Assembly (NCBI RefSeq): GCF_014489635.1
Contig: NZ_CP060828.1
Span: 3,262,001 to 3,326,000, forward strand
Direction: 5' to 3'
Source: Streptomyces roseirectus
Lineage (GTDB): Bacteria; Actinomycetota; Actinomycetes; Streptomycetales; Streptomycetaceae
DNA length: 64,000 bases
A program made the position numbers and the translations under genes. Within the stretch, counting starts at the first letter, position 1, and each line of letters starts with the position of its first letter. The notes under the pieces are model-generated. The model saw only the letters and a program-made list of their open reading frames with translations, was not told the origin of the DNA and searched no databases. Positions 51,001 through 59,744 of this stretch are shown here, piece after piece.

Positions 51001-51606
51001 TCAGGACGCGCGGATCACCTGGGTCACGCCGTTGATGATCTGCTGGACCGCGATCGCCGAGAGCATCATGCCCGCGAGCCTGGTCACCAGGACGACGCCG
51101 CCGTCCTTGATCAGCCTGATGATGAGCAGCGAGTACCGCATCACCAGCCACAGGACCAGGTGGATCGCGAGGATCGCCAGCCACACCGACGTCTGGGTCG
51201 CCACACCGTCCGCCTTCTGGACCGCGAGGATCACGGAGACGATCGCCCCGGGGCCGGCCAGCAGGGGCATGCCCAGCGGGACCAGGGCCACGTTGACGTC
51301 CTTGGTCTGCTTCGGTTCGTCGCTCTTGCCCGTCAGCAGGTCCAGGGCGATGAGCAGGAGCAGCAGTCCGCCCGCGATCATCAGCGCCGGGACCGAGACG
51401 TGCAGGTAGTTCAGGATCTGGTGGCCCAGCAGCCCGAACACCGTGATCACACCGCCGGCCACGCAGACCGCCTGGAACGCCATGCGCTTCTGGATCTTGG
51501 CGGGGCGGCCGGAGGTGAGGGCCAGGAAGATCGGGGTGATTCCCGGGGGATCCATGATGACGAAGAGGGTGAGGAAGAGGGAGCCGAAGACGGCGGGGTC
51601 GAACAT
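51001..51606 (-). CDS. MarC/UPF0056 family integral membrane protein (201 aa)
   Basis: Six hydrophobic helices, starting 'FGSLFLTLFVIMDPPGITPI' and with 'PLGMPLLAGPGAIVSVIL', the diagnostic MarC segment. MarC proteins resemble transporters but have no settled substrate. ATG chosen as first residue 'MFDPAVFG'; the longer frame upstream has no membrane or family character. Confidence 0.93.
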   Translation of the reverse strand: MFDPAVFGSLFLTLFVIMDPPGITPIFLALTSGRPAKIQKRMAFQAVCVAGGVITVFGLLGHQILNYLHVSVPALMIAGGLLLLLIALDLLTGKSDEPKQTKDVNVALVPLGMPLLAGPGAIVSVILAVQKADGVATQTSVWLAILAIHLVLWLVMRYSLLIIRLIKDGGVVLVTRLAGMMLSAIAVQQIINGVTQVIRAS

Positions 51607-51685
51607 GGGGGTGCCTTGGGGTGTGGTGCGGGTGAGTGGATGGGGGCGCGGACGATCGTCGAAGCCGCGGGAAAACCGGGGGCCG

Positions 51686-51728
51686 GCCGCAGTGAAGCCG
51701 CGGGCCCGCCGTAGTGAAGCCGAGGCCC
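51686..51728. repeat. Two-copy direct repeat of about 21-22 bp
   Basis: GCCGCAGTGAAGCCG... and GCCGTAGTGAAGCCG... occur back to back in the intergenic region upstream of the MarC gene. The 185-bp gap otherwise shows nothing clear. Confidence 0.4.
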
Positions 51729-51791
51729 GCCGCAGAATCCGCCGCACGCCCCGGCCGAGCACACGGGGCCGTCAGCGGCCCCGCGTCATGA

Positions 51792-52649
51792 TCAGGCTCC
51801 GCCCGCCCCGGGGATCGGGAACGCGCCCCACGCCCGGCGCGTGATCTCGCCGTACACCTCGGGATCGGTCGTGTACTCGCCGAGCACGCAGGTCTTGCGG
51901 CTGCCGTGGTAGTCGCTGGACCCCGTCACCAGCAGCCCCAGCTCCCGGGCCAGCCCCCGCAGCCGCGCACGCGTCTCCGGCGTGTGGTCCATGTGGTCGA
52001 CCTCGATGCCGTCGAGACCGGCGGAGGCCAGTTCCGCGATGGTGGCGTCGGGGACGGTGAGGCCGCGTTTGGCGGCGCCGGGGTGGGCGAAGACGGTGAC
52101 GCCGCCGGCCGCCTTGACCAGCCGGACCGCTTCGAAGGGGTCCGTCTCGTGCTTGGCGACGTGCGCGCGTCCGCCGTCGGCCAGCCACTCCTCCGTGAAG
52201 GCGTCACCCACCGTCGCCACCACCCCGGCCTCGACGAGGGCCGCCGCGACATGGGGACGGCCGACCGAGCCGTCACCGGCGATGCGGGCGACCTGGTCCC
52301 AGGTGACGTCGACGCCGAGTCCCTGAAGCCGGGCGACCATCGCCTGGGCGCGCGGGACGCGGTCGTCGCGGACGAGTTCGCGTTCGGCGAGGAGGGCCGG
52401 CTCGTCGGGGTCGAAGAGGTAGGCCAGCATGTGCAGGGAGACGCCGTCGACGCGGCAGGACAGCTCGGCGCCGGTGACCAGGGTCAGCCCCTCGGGCAGC
52501 GCGGCGACGGCCTCGGCGTACCCGCGGGTCGTGTCGTGGTCGGTGAGGGCGACGACGTCGAGCCCCGCGGCAGCGGCGTTGCGGACCAGCTCGGCGGGGG
52601 TGTCCGTGCCGTCGGACGCGGTGGAGTGGCTGTGCAGGTCGATGCGCAC
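51792..52649 (-). CDS. PHP-domain phosphoesterase (285 aa)
   Basis: Metal-binding motifs of the PHP family: 'RIDLHSHSTASDGTDTP', 'VALTDHDTTRGYAEA', 'VTGAELSC', 'VTVFAHPGAAKRG' and 'VTGSSDYHGSRK'. The size and sequence resemble 3',5'-nucleoside bisphosphate phosphatases/RNase AM (YciV/TrpH) rather than histidinol phosphatase. GTG start follows GGAG by eight bases. Cytoplasmic. Confidence 0.92.
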   Translation of the reverse strand: MRIDLHSHSTASDGTDTPAELVRNAAAAGLDVVALTDHDTTRGYAEAVAALPEGLTLVTGAELSCRVDGVSLHMLAYLFDPDEPALLAERELVRDDRVPRAQAMVARLQGLGVDVTWDQVARIAGDGSVGRPHVAAALVEAGVVATVGDAFTEEWLADGGRAHVAKHETDPFEAVRLVKAAGGVTVFAHPGAAKRGLTVPDATIAELASAGLDGIEVDHMDHTPETRARLRGLARELGLLVTGSSDYHGSRKTCVLGEYTTDPEVYGEITRRAWGAFPIPGAGGA

Positions 52650-52758
52650 GATGCGTACTCCAGACGGGTGACGGACGGGACGGGGGTGACCTAAGAATAA
52701 CCGTCCCGGCGCATACGATTGTCACACCCCACCCTCCAGGTCACCCCTTACCGCAAAC

Positions 52759-53400
52759 TCACGGCCCCAGCAGCCGCGGCGACAACGCCCCGCACGGCAC
52801 CATCTCCACCTCCGCCCCCGCGTCCCGCAGATCCGTCAGCACCAGCTCGTCGTACATCAGCAACCCCGACTGCTCGGGCCACACCACGGCCCACAGCCAC
52901 ATCCCCAGCGCCTCCCCCGCGAACACGGCCCGGTCGTCCGGCGCCTTGGCGACGTGCCACAGCGGGGTCGGCCGCCCGGCGGCGAGCACCTTGACCTGCG
53001 GGGGTTTCTCGACGTCGAGGTGCGGCCCGGGGTCGGGCCCGTCGATGCCGGCGTAGCGGGCGCCGAGGCCGACCCCCAGCTCCTCGGCGACGAGGATCAG
53101 CTCGCCCATGCCGCCGAGCGGACCGGGACCGGTGCAGGCGACGGCCGTCGCGCGCCCGCCGGTGCGGTCGTCACCGGCGCACGCGACGCCGGTGAACAGC
53201 CACCCCACGGGCAGCGGCCACGGCATCCACACGGGTACCTGGGTGCGGTGCACCACCACGCCTAGGCCCTCGACGCTGGGCGGGATCACGGGCTGGACCG
53301 GGTGCACCGTGCCATGGGCAGCGCACTGCCAGGTATCGGCGAAGAGACCGGGAGCCCTGACCCGGCCACCACACTTCGGGCAACTGGGTTCGCCCCTCAT
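52759..53400 (-). CDS. DUF6758 family protein with N-terminal zinc ribbon (213 aa)
   Basis: The N-terminus 'MRGEPSCPKCGGRVRAPGLF' has CxxC plus a later Cys ('WQCAAHG'), a zinc-ribbon-like start. The remainder is a conserved globular domain of Streptomyces ('GVACAGDDRTGGRATAVAC', 'GPLGGMGELILVAEELGVGL'). No enzymatic motif recognised. Divergent from the MFS exporter. Confidence 0.85.
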   Translation of the reverse strand: MRGEPSCPKCGGRVRAPGLFADTWQCAAHGTVHPVQPVIPPSVEGLGVVVHRTQVPVWMPWPLPVGWLFTGVACAGDDRTGGRATAVACTGPGPLGGMGELILVAEELGVGLGARYAGIDGPDPGPHLDVEKPPQVKVLAAGRPTPLWHVAKAPDDRAVFAGEALGMWLWAVVWPEQSGLLMYDELVLTDLRDAGAEVEMVPCGALSPRLLGP

Positions 53401-53486
53401 AGAGCCCCACGGTCCTACCCTCCCTGGCCCGCGTCAAGCGGAGATCACCCATCCGAAGCCCCACCCCGGACGAAAGTAGATGCAGC

Positions 53487-53516
53487 TTGCATTAATTAGC
53501 AGAGCTAACATAGTAT
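53487..53516 (+). promoter_or_regulatory. MFS gene promoter with operator palindrome in the spacer
   Basis: TTGCAT (53487-53492), 18-nt spacer, TAGTAT (53511-53516). The spacer contains TTAGC-AGA-GCTAA (53496-53508), a perfect inverted repeat in an AT-rich island. Binding there would block RNA polymerase, the usual arrangement for drug-exporter repressors. No regulator gene adjoins the exporter. Confidence 0.68.
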
Positions 53517-53558
53517 ATGTAAACACCAACCTTCTCGTCCGACGGAGGGACACCCGAG

Positions 53559-54806
53559 ATGAAGGACGACAGCAAGGACCCGTTCGACGAGGGAGACGAC
53601 GGACCGGGGAGCCTGCTGAGGCAGCCGAAGGCCGTGTGGGCGACGGCCGGCGCCTCGGTCGTCGCGTTCATGGGCATCGGCCTGGTCGACCCGATCCTCC
53701 CGTCGATCGCCAAGGGCCTGGAGGCGACGCCCAGTCAGGTCTCCCTGCTGTTCACGTCGTACTTCCTGATCACCGCGTTCGCGATGCTGATCACCGGCTT
53801 CGTCTCCAGCCGCATCGGCGGCAGGAAGACCCTGCTGGCCGGCCTCGCCCTCGTCGTCCTGTTCGCGGCGCTCGCCGGCACCTCCGGCTCGGTCGCCGAA
53901 CTCGTCGGCTTCCGCGCGGGCTGGGGCCTCGGCAACGCCCTGTTCGTCTCGACGGCCCTCGCGGTCATCGTCGGCGCGGCGGCGGGCGGCAGCGCGGCGG
54001 CGATCCTGCTGTACGAGTCGGCGCTCGGCCTCGGCATGGCCTGCGGCCCGCTGCTCGGCGCGCTCCTGGGCGACGCGAGCTGGCGCTACCCGTTCTTCGG
54101 GACGGCGTTCCTGATGGCCGTCGGCTTCCTGTGCATCGCGGTGTTCCTGAAGGAGCAGCCGAAGCCGGCGAGGAAGACCTCGGTCCTGGACCCGCTGAAG
54201 GCGCTCGGCCACGGCGGGCTCGCCTCGGCCGCGGTCTCGGCGTTCTTCTACAACTACACGTTCTTCACAGTGCTGGCCTTCACCCCGTTCGTCCTCGACA
54301 TGACGCCCTACAAATCGGGCGCCGTCTTCTTCGCCTGGGGTCTGCTGCTCGCCCTGTTCTCCGTCGTCGTCGCCCCGCGCCTGCAGGCCCGGTTCGGTTC
54401 GCTGAAGGTGCTCGGCGGCTCCCTGGTCCTGCTCGCGGCCGACGTCCTGGTCCTCGGGTACGGCGACCACGTGACGGCGGTCGTCTGCACCGTCCTGTCC
54501 GGCGCGTTCATCGGCGTCAACAACACCGTCTACACCGAGTTGGCGCTCGGCGTCTCCGACGCGCCGCGCCCGGTGGCGAGCGCGGGCTACAACTTCGTCC
54601 GCTGGTTCGCGGCAGCGGCGGCGCCGTACTTCGCGCCGAAGATCGAGGAGTGGTCCGACCTCCACATGCCGTTCGTGGTGGCGGCGGTGACGGCGGTCAT
54701 CGGCGCGGCCGTGGTCGTCGTCCGCCGCAAGGCGCTCACTCACGAGGCCGAGGACCACCGCACCGAGCACGCGACGCGGGATTCGGTCACCGTCTTCGCG
54801 AACTGA
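53559..54806 (+). CDS. MFS transporter (415 aa)
   Basis: Twelve predicted membrane helices, with the loop-2 signature form 'GFVSSRIGGRKTLLAGLALV' and the motif-C-like 'ALGLGMACGPLLGALLG', which is typical of drug/H+ antiporters. Cytosolic acidic N-terminus of about 25 residues. ATG with GGAGGG nine bases upstream. A repressor-type operator in the promoter suggests inducible efflux; substrate unknown. Confidence 0.93.
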   Translation: MKDDSKDPFDEGDDGPGSLLRQPKAVWATAGASVVAFMGIGLVDPILPSIAKGLEATPSQVSLLFTSYFLITAFAMLITGFVSSRIGGRKTLLAGLALVVLFAALAGTSGSVAELVGFRAGWGLGNALFVSTALAVIVGAAAGGSAAAILLYESALGLGMACGPLLGALLGDASWRYPFFGTAFLMAVGFLCIAVFLKEQPKPARKTSVLDPLKALGHGGLASAAVSAFFYNYTFFTVLAFTPFVLDMTPYKSGAVFFAWGLLLALFSVVVAPRLQARFGSLKVLGGSLVLLAADVLVLGYGDHVTAVVCTVLSGAFIGVNNTVYTELALGVSDAPRPVASAGYNFVRWFAAAAAPYFAPKIEEWSDLHMPFVVAAVTAVIGAAVVVVRRKALTHEAEDHRTEHATRDSVTVFAN

Positions 54807-54829
54807 CGGTGAGTTCGATCACCTGACGG

Positions 54830-55414
54830 TCACGTCAGCGGGACGGACGTCCGGGCCGGGTCCCGGAGGTCCGTCCCGTTCGTCAGCCAGCGCTCCTGGA
54901 GCGCCTGCGCGCCGTGGACGCGTTTCCAGGCGGCCTCGTTGGGGGTCATCGGCAGCAGGGGGAGGAAGTGGACGGGGTCGAGGGGGGCGTCGAGTTCCAG
55001 GTCCTCGACGAGACCGCCGGGCTCGGCGACGAGGACGGAGGTGAAGGGGGCGCCCGGCCACAGGGGCTCGCCGACGTCCAGCGAGGCGCCGGGGGCGACG
55101 ACGACGCCCTCGACCTGCGGGGACGCGGCGAGGACCGCGAGGGGGCGCAGGACCTTGTCCGTGTCGGCGACTCCCGCGCGCACCGACAGGACCAGCTCGG
55201 CGCGCGGCCCCTTGACGGGGTCGGCGGCAAAGGAGTTGGGGTCGTTCATGGGGCTCGCGGACATGCCGAGAGTGGCGTAGCGGACGACGCCGTCCCGCTG
55301 GAAACGGAGGACCTCGACGCGGTCGGTGCCGAGGAAGGTGACCGCCGCGCGGGCGTCCGGTTCGCCCAGCGCCGTGAGCAACCGGGCCTCGACCAGGGGA
55401 AGAACTTCTGCCAT
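54830..55414 (-). CDS. Suppressor-of-fused (SUFU) domain protein (194 aa)
   Basis: Sequence such as 'ELVLSVRAGVADTDKVLRPL', 'DVGEPLWPGAPFTSVLVAEP' and 'VHFLPLLPMTPNEAAWKRVH' matches bacterial SUFU-domain proteins. In bacteria these often serve as immunity or accessory proteins. No toxin gene is adjacent. The ATG has TATGCT six bases upstream and no Shine-Dalgarno (leaderless type). Convergent with the MFS gene, 23 bp apart. Confidence 0.85.
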   Translation of the reverse strand: MAEVLPLVEARLLTALGEPDARAAVTFLGTDRVEVLRFQRDGVVRYATLGMSASPMNDPNSFAADPVKGPRAELVLSVRAGVADTDKVLRPLAVLAASPQVEGVVVAPGASLDVGEPLWPGAPFTSVLVAEPGGLVEDLELDAPLDPVHFLPLLPMTPNEAAWKRVHGAQALQERWLTNGTDLRDPARTSVPLT

Positions 55415-55577
55415 GCCGCGAGCATAGAACTCGTCAGTACGGGGCAAAGCAGCACCTTGACACTTCTGTCTGCTGATACTCTTGCCGAGTCGTTCTGGGC
55501 CGCCGTGTTCACGCGTATCAGGCCCGTACGACCAGGATCTCCCTTACGAGGGACCGGCCGGAGGAGGTGGGGCTGTC

Positions 55578-55625
55578 ATGGATCGAAGTCACCCGTGCAG
55601 TACCACTCGCTCTTCCCGCCACTGA
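55578..55625 (+). CDS. 15-codon leader-type ORF upstream of corA
   Basis: An ATG with GGAGGAGG ten bases upstream opens MDRSHPCSTTRSSRH and stops. It lies 245 bp before corA in a 456-bp intergenic region otherwise lacking coding signals. The region also has a repeated CTCGCTGAAG (two copies near 55696 and 55711) and a possible TTGACA at 55457. A regulatory leader peptide is possible; evidence is only the ribosome site. Confidence 0.35.
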   Translation: MDRSHPCSTTRSSRH

Positions 55626-55870
55626 CGCGACCGCGTCCTTCTCTTCACTTTCCCTCTGTGGAAATCCCCTCTGCGGAAGAGCACTTCGTTTCAACTCGCT
55701 GAAGTTCGACTCGCTGAAGCCTGAAGCAAGCCGCCGCGACGGTGCGGTGCTCCCCGCTTTGTGGACGTGCCAAACATCCTCACGCTCAGGACGTCCTCAT
55801 TCCGGGCAGTTCCACCCGTCGGCGTGGCCATTCGTCACCGGATGCGCCACCGATGCGAAGGAGCCCTGCC

Positions 55871-56989
55871 ATGTCCATGATCCACAGCCTGCGGGCCGCG
55901 ACCTCCCTGCGCAAGGACCGCAAGGCCGACCCCCAGAGCGGCACGTACGACACGACCCGCGACCCCGCGACGCCGTCGGCCGTCGTCGACTGTGCGATCT
56001 ACCGGGACGGCGCGCGCGTCCCGCACGACGGGACGCTCACCCCGCACGAGGCGATGCGTCAGGTGCGCCGCTCCAACGGGTTCGTGTGGATCGGGCTGCA
56101 CGAGCCGACCGAGGCCGAATTCGCCGGTATCGCCAGCGAGTTCGGGCTGCACCCGCTCGCCGTCGAGGACGCCGTGCAGGCGCACCAGCGGCCGAAGCTG
56201 GAGCGGTACGACGACTCCCTGTTCACGGTGTTCAAGACCATCCACTACGTCGAGCACGCGCAGCTCGACGCGAACAGCGAGGTCGTGGAGACCGGTGAGG
56301 TCATGTGCTTCACCGGCAAGGACTTCGTCATCACCGTGCGGCACGGCGGGCAGGGCTCGCTGCGGGCCCTGCGCCACCGGCTCCAGGACGACCCCGAGCT
56401 GCTCGCGAAGGGCCCCTCGGCCGTGCTGCACGCCATCGCCGACCACGTCGTCGACGGGTACATCGCCGTCGCGGACGCCGTCCAGGACGACATCGACGAG
56501 GTGGAGACGGAGGTGTTCTCGCCGGGGCGCAACGGGTCGCCGCGCGGGACCGACCCCAGCCGGATCTACCAACTCAAGCGTGAGGTGCTGGAGTTCAAGC
56601 GGGCGGTGTCGCCGCTGCTGCGTCCGATGCAGTTGCTGAGCGAGCGGCCGATGCGGCTCGTCGACCCCGACATCCAGAAGTACTTCCGGGACGTCGCCGA
56701 CCACCTCGCGCGCGTCCAGGAGCAGGTGCTCGGGTTCGACGAACTCCTCAACTCCATCCTCCAGGCCAACCTCGCGCAGGCGTCCGTCGCGCAGAACGAG
56801 GACATGCGCAAGATCACGTCGTGGGCCGCGATCATCGCCGTCCCGACGATGGTCTGCGGGGTCTACGGCATGAACTTCGACCACATGCCCGAGCTGCGCT
56901 GGAAGTACGGCTACCCGATGGTCATGGCCGTCATCGTGACCATGTGCTTCGGCATCCACCGCACTCTCAAGCGCAACGGCTGGCTCTAG
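55871..56989 (+). CDS. corA: CorA-family magnesium/cobalt channel (372 aa)
   Basis: Large cytosolic N-terminal domain followed by two C-terminal membrane helices with the invariant YGMNF after 'IIAVPTMVCGV'. Cytosolic helix contains 'FDELLNSILQANLAQASVAQ' and 'MRKITSWAAI', typical of the CorA stalk. ATG after AAGGAGCCCTGCC. It should conduct Mg2+ into the cell as a pentamer. Confidence 0.95.
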   Translation: MSMIHSLRAATSLRKDRKADPQSGTYDTTRDPATPSAVVDCAIYRDGARVPHDGTLTPHEAMRQVRRSNGFVWIGLHEPTEAEFAGIASEFGLHPLAVEDAVQAHQRPKLERYDDSLFTVFKTIHYVEHAQLDANSEVVETGEVMCFTGKDFVITVRHGGQGSLRALRHRLQDDPELLAKGPSAVLHAIADHVVDGYIAVADAVQDDIDEVETEVFSPGRNGSPRGTDPSRIYQLKREVLEFKRAVSPLLRPMQLLSERPMRLVDPDIQKYFRDVADHLARVQEQVLGFDELLNSILQANLAQASVAQNEDMRKITSWAAIIAVPTMVCGVYGMNFDHMPELRWKYGYPMVMAVIVTMCFGIHRTLKRNGWL

Positions 56990-56998
56990 GCTGACGCC

Positions 56999-57502
56999 AT
57001 GACGTCCCCCCTGAACCGGGCCCTCGTCGAAGAGGCCACGAAGAAGTCCGGCCTCGTCTGGGTCAAGGGCTCCGACGCCCCCGCCCGCCCGCTGTGGCAC
57101 GCCTGGCACGAGGGCGCGGCCCACGTCCTGGGCGACGGCCCCGGCGAACAGCCTCTGACCGGGCTCTCGGAGGGGGGCACGGCGGAGGTGACGGTCCGCA
57201 GCAAGGACAAGGGGGGCCGCCTGGTGACGTGGACGGCCCAGGTCGCGCGCGTCGAGCCGGGCACCCCCGAATGGGACGCGGCCGTAGCGGAGTTGAAGAC
57301 CAAGCGCCTCAACGCCCCCGACGGCGAGGCGATGGTGGGGAGATGGGCGAGGGAGTGCCGGCTGCTGCGCCTGGAGCCGACGGGCGAGACCCTGCCCGCG
57401 CCGGAAGGGGACTTGGCGGCGCGGCCGGTGCCCACCCCGGCGACGACCAGGGAACCGATCCCGGCGGCGGTCCCCCGCCTGCTGTTCAAGAAACGCCGGT
57501 GA
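56999..57502 (+). CDS. Conserved hypothetical protein (167 aa)
   Basis: Starts 'MTSPLNRALVEEATKKSGLV' and contains 'PLWHAWHEGAAHVLGDGPGE' and 'TWTAQVARVEPGTPEWDAAV', suggesting a small beta-barrel such as a flavin split-barrel-like fold (tentative). The ATG lies 9 bp after corA; TAGGCT, overlapping the corA stop, is six bases upstream, so it may have its own leaderless transcript. Function unknown. Confidence 0.8.
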   Translation: MTSPLNRALVEEATKKSGLVWVKGSDAPARPLWHAWHEGAAHVLGDGPGEQPLTGLSEGGTAEVTVRSKDKGGRLVTWTAQVARVEPGTPEWDAAVAELKTKRLNAPDGEAMVGRWARECRLLRLEPTGETLPAPEGDLAARPVPTPATTREPIPAAVPRLLFKKRR

Positions 57503-57550
57503 CGTCCCTGAACCCCCCTCGATCCCTGCCCCCCGATCCCTGAATCCCCT

Positions 57551-58273
57551 TCAGGACGCCGGTAGTTGCTTCCCGTAGTCGACGGTCTCGTCCTTCGGCG
57601 GTTCGGTGAGCGTGAAGTCCTGCCCCCACGACGAGAACGCCAACGAGCCCGCGCTGCCCGCGCGTTGGAGGAGCAGGGGGTACGGCTCCCCCTTCAGGGA
57701 GACGTCCAGCGTGCCGCCGGCGCCCTTGTCACCCGTAATTCTGATCGTGCGGGTACCCGCCTGTTCGTGATGACCGTCTTTGGAGAGGGACCCGTGAAGG
57801 GCCAGGAGCGCGTCGAGGAGGAGGTCCTTGTCCGTGAAGCCGCTGAACTTCGTGTACGAGGGATCGCCGGAGGGGATCTTGACGTACTTGCCGTCGAGCT
57901 TGCCGGCGGCGGCGGTCGCGTCGCCGTCCTGCTTCCAGAACTCGGCGTCGGCCTTGAGGTACAGCTCCTCGCCGACGCGCAGGAGCTGGAAGGTCGTGCC
58001 CTGGGAGGAGACGGTCCCGGTGCCGCCGTCCTCCTTGAGCCGCATGTCGAGACGGTACGTCCGCCCGCTGGTCAGGACGGTCCCGGACAGCCGCACGGCG
58101 CCGGCCGAGGAGGCCGCCGTCCGCGCCCGCTCGTGGATCTTGTCCGCCCCGAGCTTGCCGACCCCGTTGGTGCCCGCGTCGGGATCCTCGCCGCAGCCGC
58201 TGACCCCGAGGGCGAGCGCGCACACCGCCCCCAGCAGCGCGGTGCGGGTACGGGCCGGGGCGGAAACGGTCAC
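57551..58273 (-). CDS. Lipoprotein of LppX/LprAFG-like type (240 aa)
   Basis: Signal peptide with lipobox 'GVSGCG', then a beta-rich domain ('VRLSGTVLTSGRTYRLDMRL', 'FQLLRVGEELYLKADAEFW', 'KYVKIPSGDPSYTKF') with the layout of LppX/LprG lipid-carrier lipoproteins. It may bind a lipid or surface glycolipid; substrate unknown. Convergent with the preceding gene and divergent from the MgtE-like gene. Confidence 0.82.
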   Translation of the reverse strand: MTVSAPARTRTALLGAVCALALGVSGCGEDPDAGTNGVGKLGADKIHERARTAASSAGAVRLSGTVLTSGRTYRLDMRLKEDGGTGTVSSQGTTFQLLRVGEELYLKADAEFWKQDGDATAAAGKLDGKYVKIPSGDPSYTKFSGFTDKDLLLDALLALHGSLSKDGHHEQAGTRTIRITGDKGAGGTLDVSLKGEPYPLLLQRAGSAGSLAFSSWGQDFTLTEPPKDETVDYGKQLPAS

Positions 58274-58460
58274 GGAGGACGCTCACTTTCAGCGCGGTCT
58301 GAGCAGAAGCGGGGGGCGGCGTACGGCAGCGTACCGGGGTCGCGAAGACCCGGCGGACGCGGTCCTTCCACCCCACTCACCAGCGCGTATCCGATCGGGA
58401 CGGGCTAGCCTTAAGCCCTCCCGAGCCGACATTCCGGACCATTGCAAAGGAACCCCAGTC

Positions 58461-59744
58461 ATGGCAGCCGGCGCCCCCCGGATCTTCGTCTCGCACCTCT
58501 CCGGCATCGCCGTCTTCGATCCGAACGGCGACCAGGTCGGCCGCGTCCGCGACCTGGTCGTCATGCTGCGTCCCGCCCGCAGAGCGCCCCGGCTGCTCGG
58601 CCTGGTCGTCGAGCTGTCCACCCGCCGCCGGATCTTCCTGCCGATGACGCGGGTGACCGGCGTGCAGTCGGGCCAGGTCCTGACGACCGGCGTCCTGAAC
58701 GTCCGCCGCTTCGAGCAGCGTCCGACCGAGCGCCTGGTCTTCGGTGAACTCCTCGACCGCCGCGTCACCCTCGCGGAGTCCGGCGAGGAGGCGACCGTCC
58801 TCGACCTGTCGGTGCAGCAGCTGCCGTCCCGCAGGGAGTGGGAGGTGGACCGCGTCTTCCTGCGCAAGGGACGCAGGGCGAGCGCGTTCCGCAGGGCGAA
58901 GGGCGAGGCGGTGACCGTGGAGTGGGCCGCCGTCGACGGCATCTCCTTGGAGGAGGAGGGGCAGGGCGCCGAGAACCTGCTCGCGACGTTCGAGCAACTG
59001 CGCCCGGCGGACCTGGCGAACGTCCTGCACCACCTCTCCGCCAAGCGGCGCGGCGAGGTCGCGGCGGCCCTCGACGACGACCGCCTCGCCGACGTCCTCG
59101 AAGAGCTCCCGGAGGACGACCAGATCGAGATCCTGGGCAAGCTGAAGGAGGAGCGCGCGGCGGACGTCCTGGAGGCGATGGACCCGGACGACGCGGCCGA
59201 CCTGCTCGCCGAGCTGCCCGAGGCCGACCAGGAGCGGCTGCTGTCGCTGATGGAGCCGGACGACGCGGCGGACATGCGGCGCCTGCTGACCTACGAGGAG
59301 CACACGGCGGGCGGTCTGATGACGACCGAGCCGATCATCCTGCGCCCGGACGCGACCGTCGCCGACGCGCTCGCCCGCATCCGCGAACCCGACCTCTCCC
59401 CCGCGCTGGCCGCGCAGATCTACGTCTGCCGCCCGCCCGACGAGACGCCGACCGGCAAGTACCTCGGCACGGTCCACTTCCAGCGCCTGCTGCGCGACCC
59501 CCCGTACACGCTGGTCGGCTCGATCATCGACGACGACCTGCGGCCCCTCGACCCGGACGCCGCGCTGCCCGAGGTCGCCGGGTTCTTCGCGACGTACGAC
59601 ATGGTCGCGGCGCCGGTCGTCGACGAGTCGGGGTCGCTGCTGGGCGCGGTGACGGTGGACGACGTGCTGGACCACATGCTGCCGCAGGACTGGCGCGAGA
59701 CGGAGTTCCACTTCGGGGAGGAGACGGTGACCGATGGCGTCTGA
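58461..59744 (+). CDS. Soluble MgtE-N/CBS protein lacking a channel domain (427 aa)
   Basis: Residues 5-60 resemble a PRC-barrel ('VFDPNGDQVGRVRDLVVML'), residues of about 170-280 are MgtE_N helical repeats ('DLANVLHHLSAKRRGEVAAA', 'DDAADLLAELPEADQERLL'), and 290-420 hold two CBS motifs. The C-terminal membrane channel of true MgtE is absent and there is no hydrophobic helix anywhere. It is therefore a sensor or regulatory module. It overlaps the next gene (DUF1003) by 11 bp, suggesting that membrane protein as its partner. ATG with AAAGGAA upstream. Confidence 0.9.
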   Translation: MAAGAPRIFVSHLSGIAVFDPNGDQVGRVRDLVVMLRPARRAPRLLGLVVELSTRRRIFLPMTRVTGVQSGQVLTTGVLNVRRFEQRPTERLVFGELLDRRVTLAESGEEATVLDLSVQQLPSRREWEVDRVFLRKGRRASAFRRAKGEAVTVEWAAVDGISLEEEGQGAENLLATFEQLRPADLANVLHHLSAKRRGEVAAALDDDRLADVLEELPEDDQIEILGKLKEERAADVLEAMDPDDAADLLAELPEADQERLLSLMEPDDAADMRRLLTYEEHTAGGLMTTEPIILRPDATVADALARIREPDLSPALAAQIYVCRPPDETPTGKYLGTVHFQRLLRDPPYTLVGSIIDDDLRPLDPDAALPEVAGFFATYDMVAAPVVDESGSLLGAVTVDDVLDHMLPQDWRETEFHFGEETVTDGV

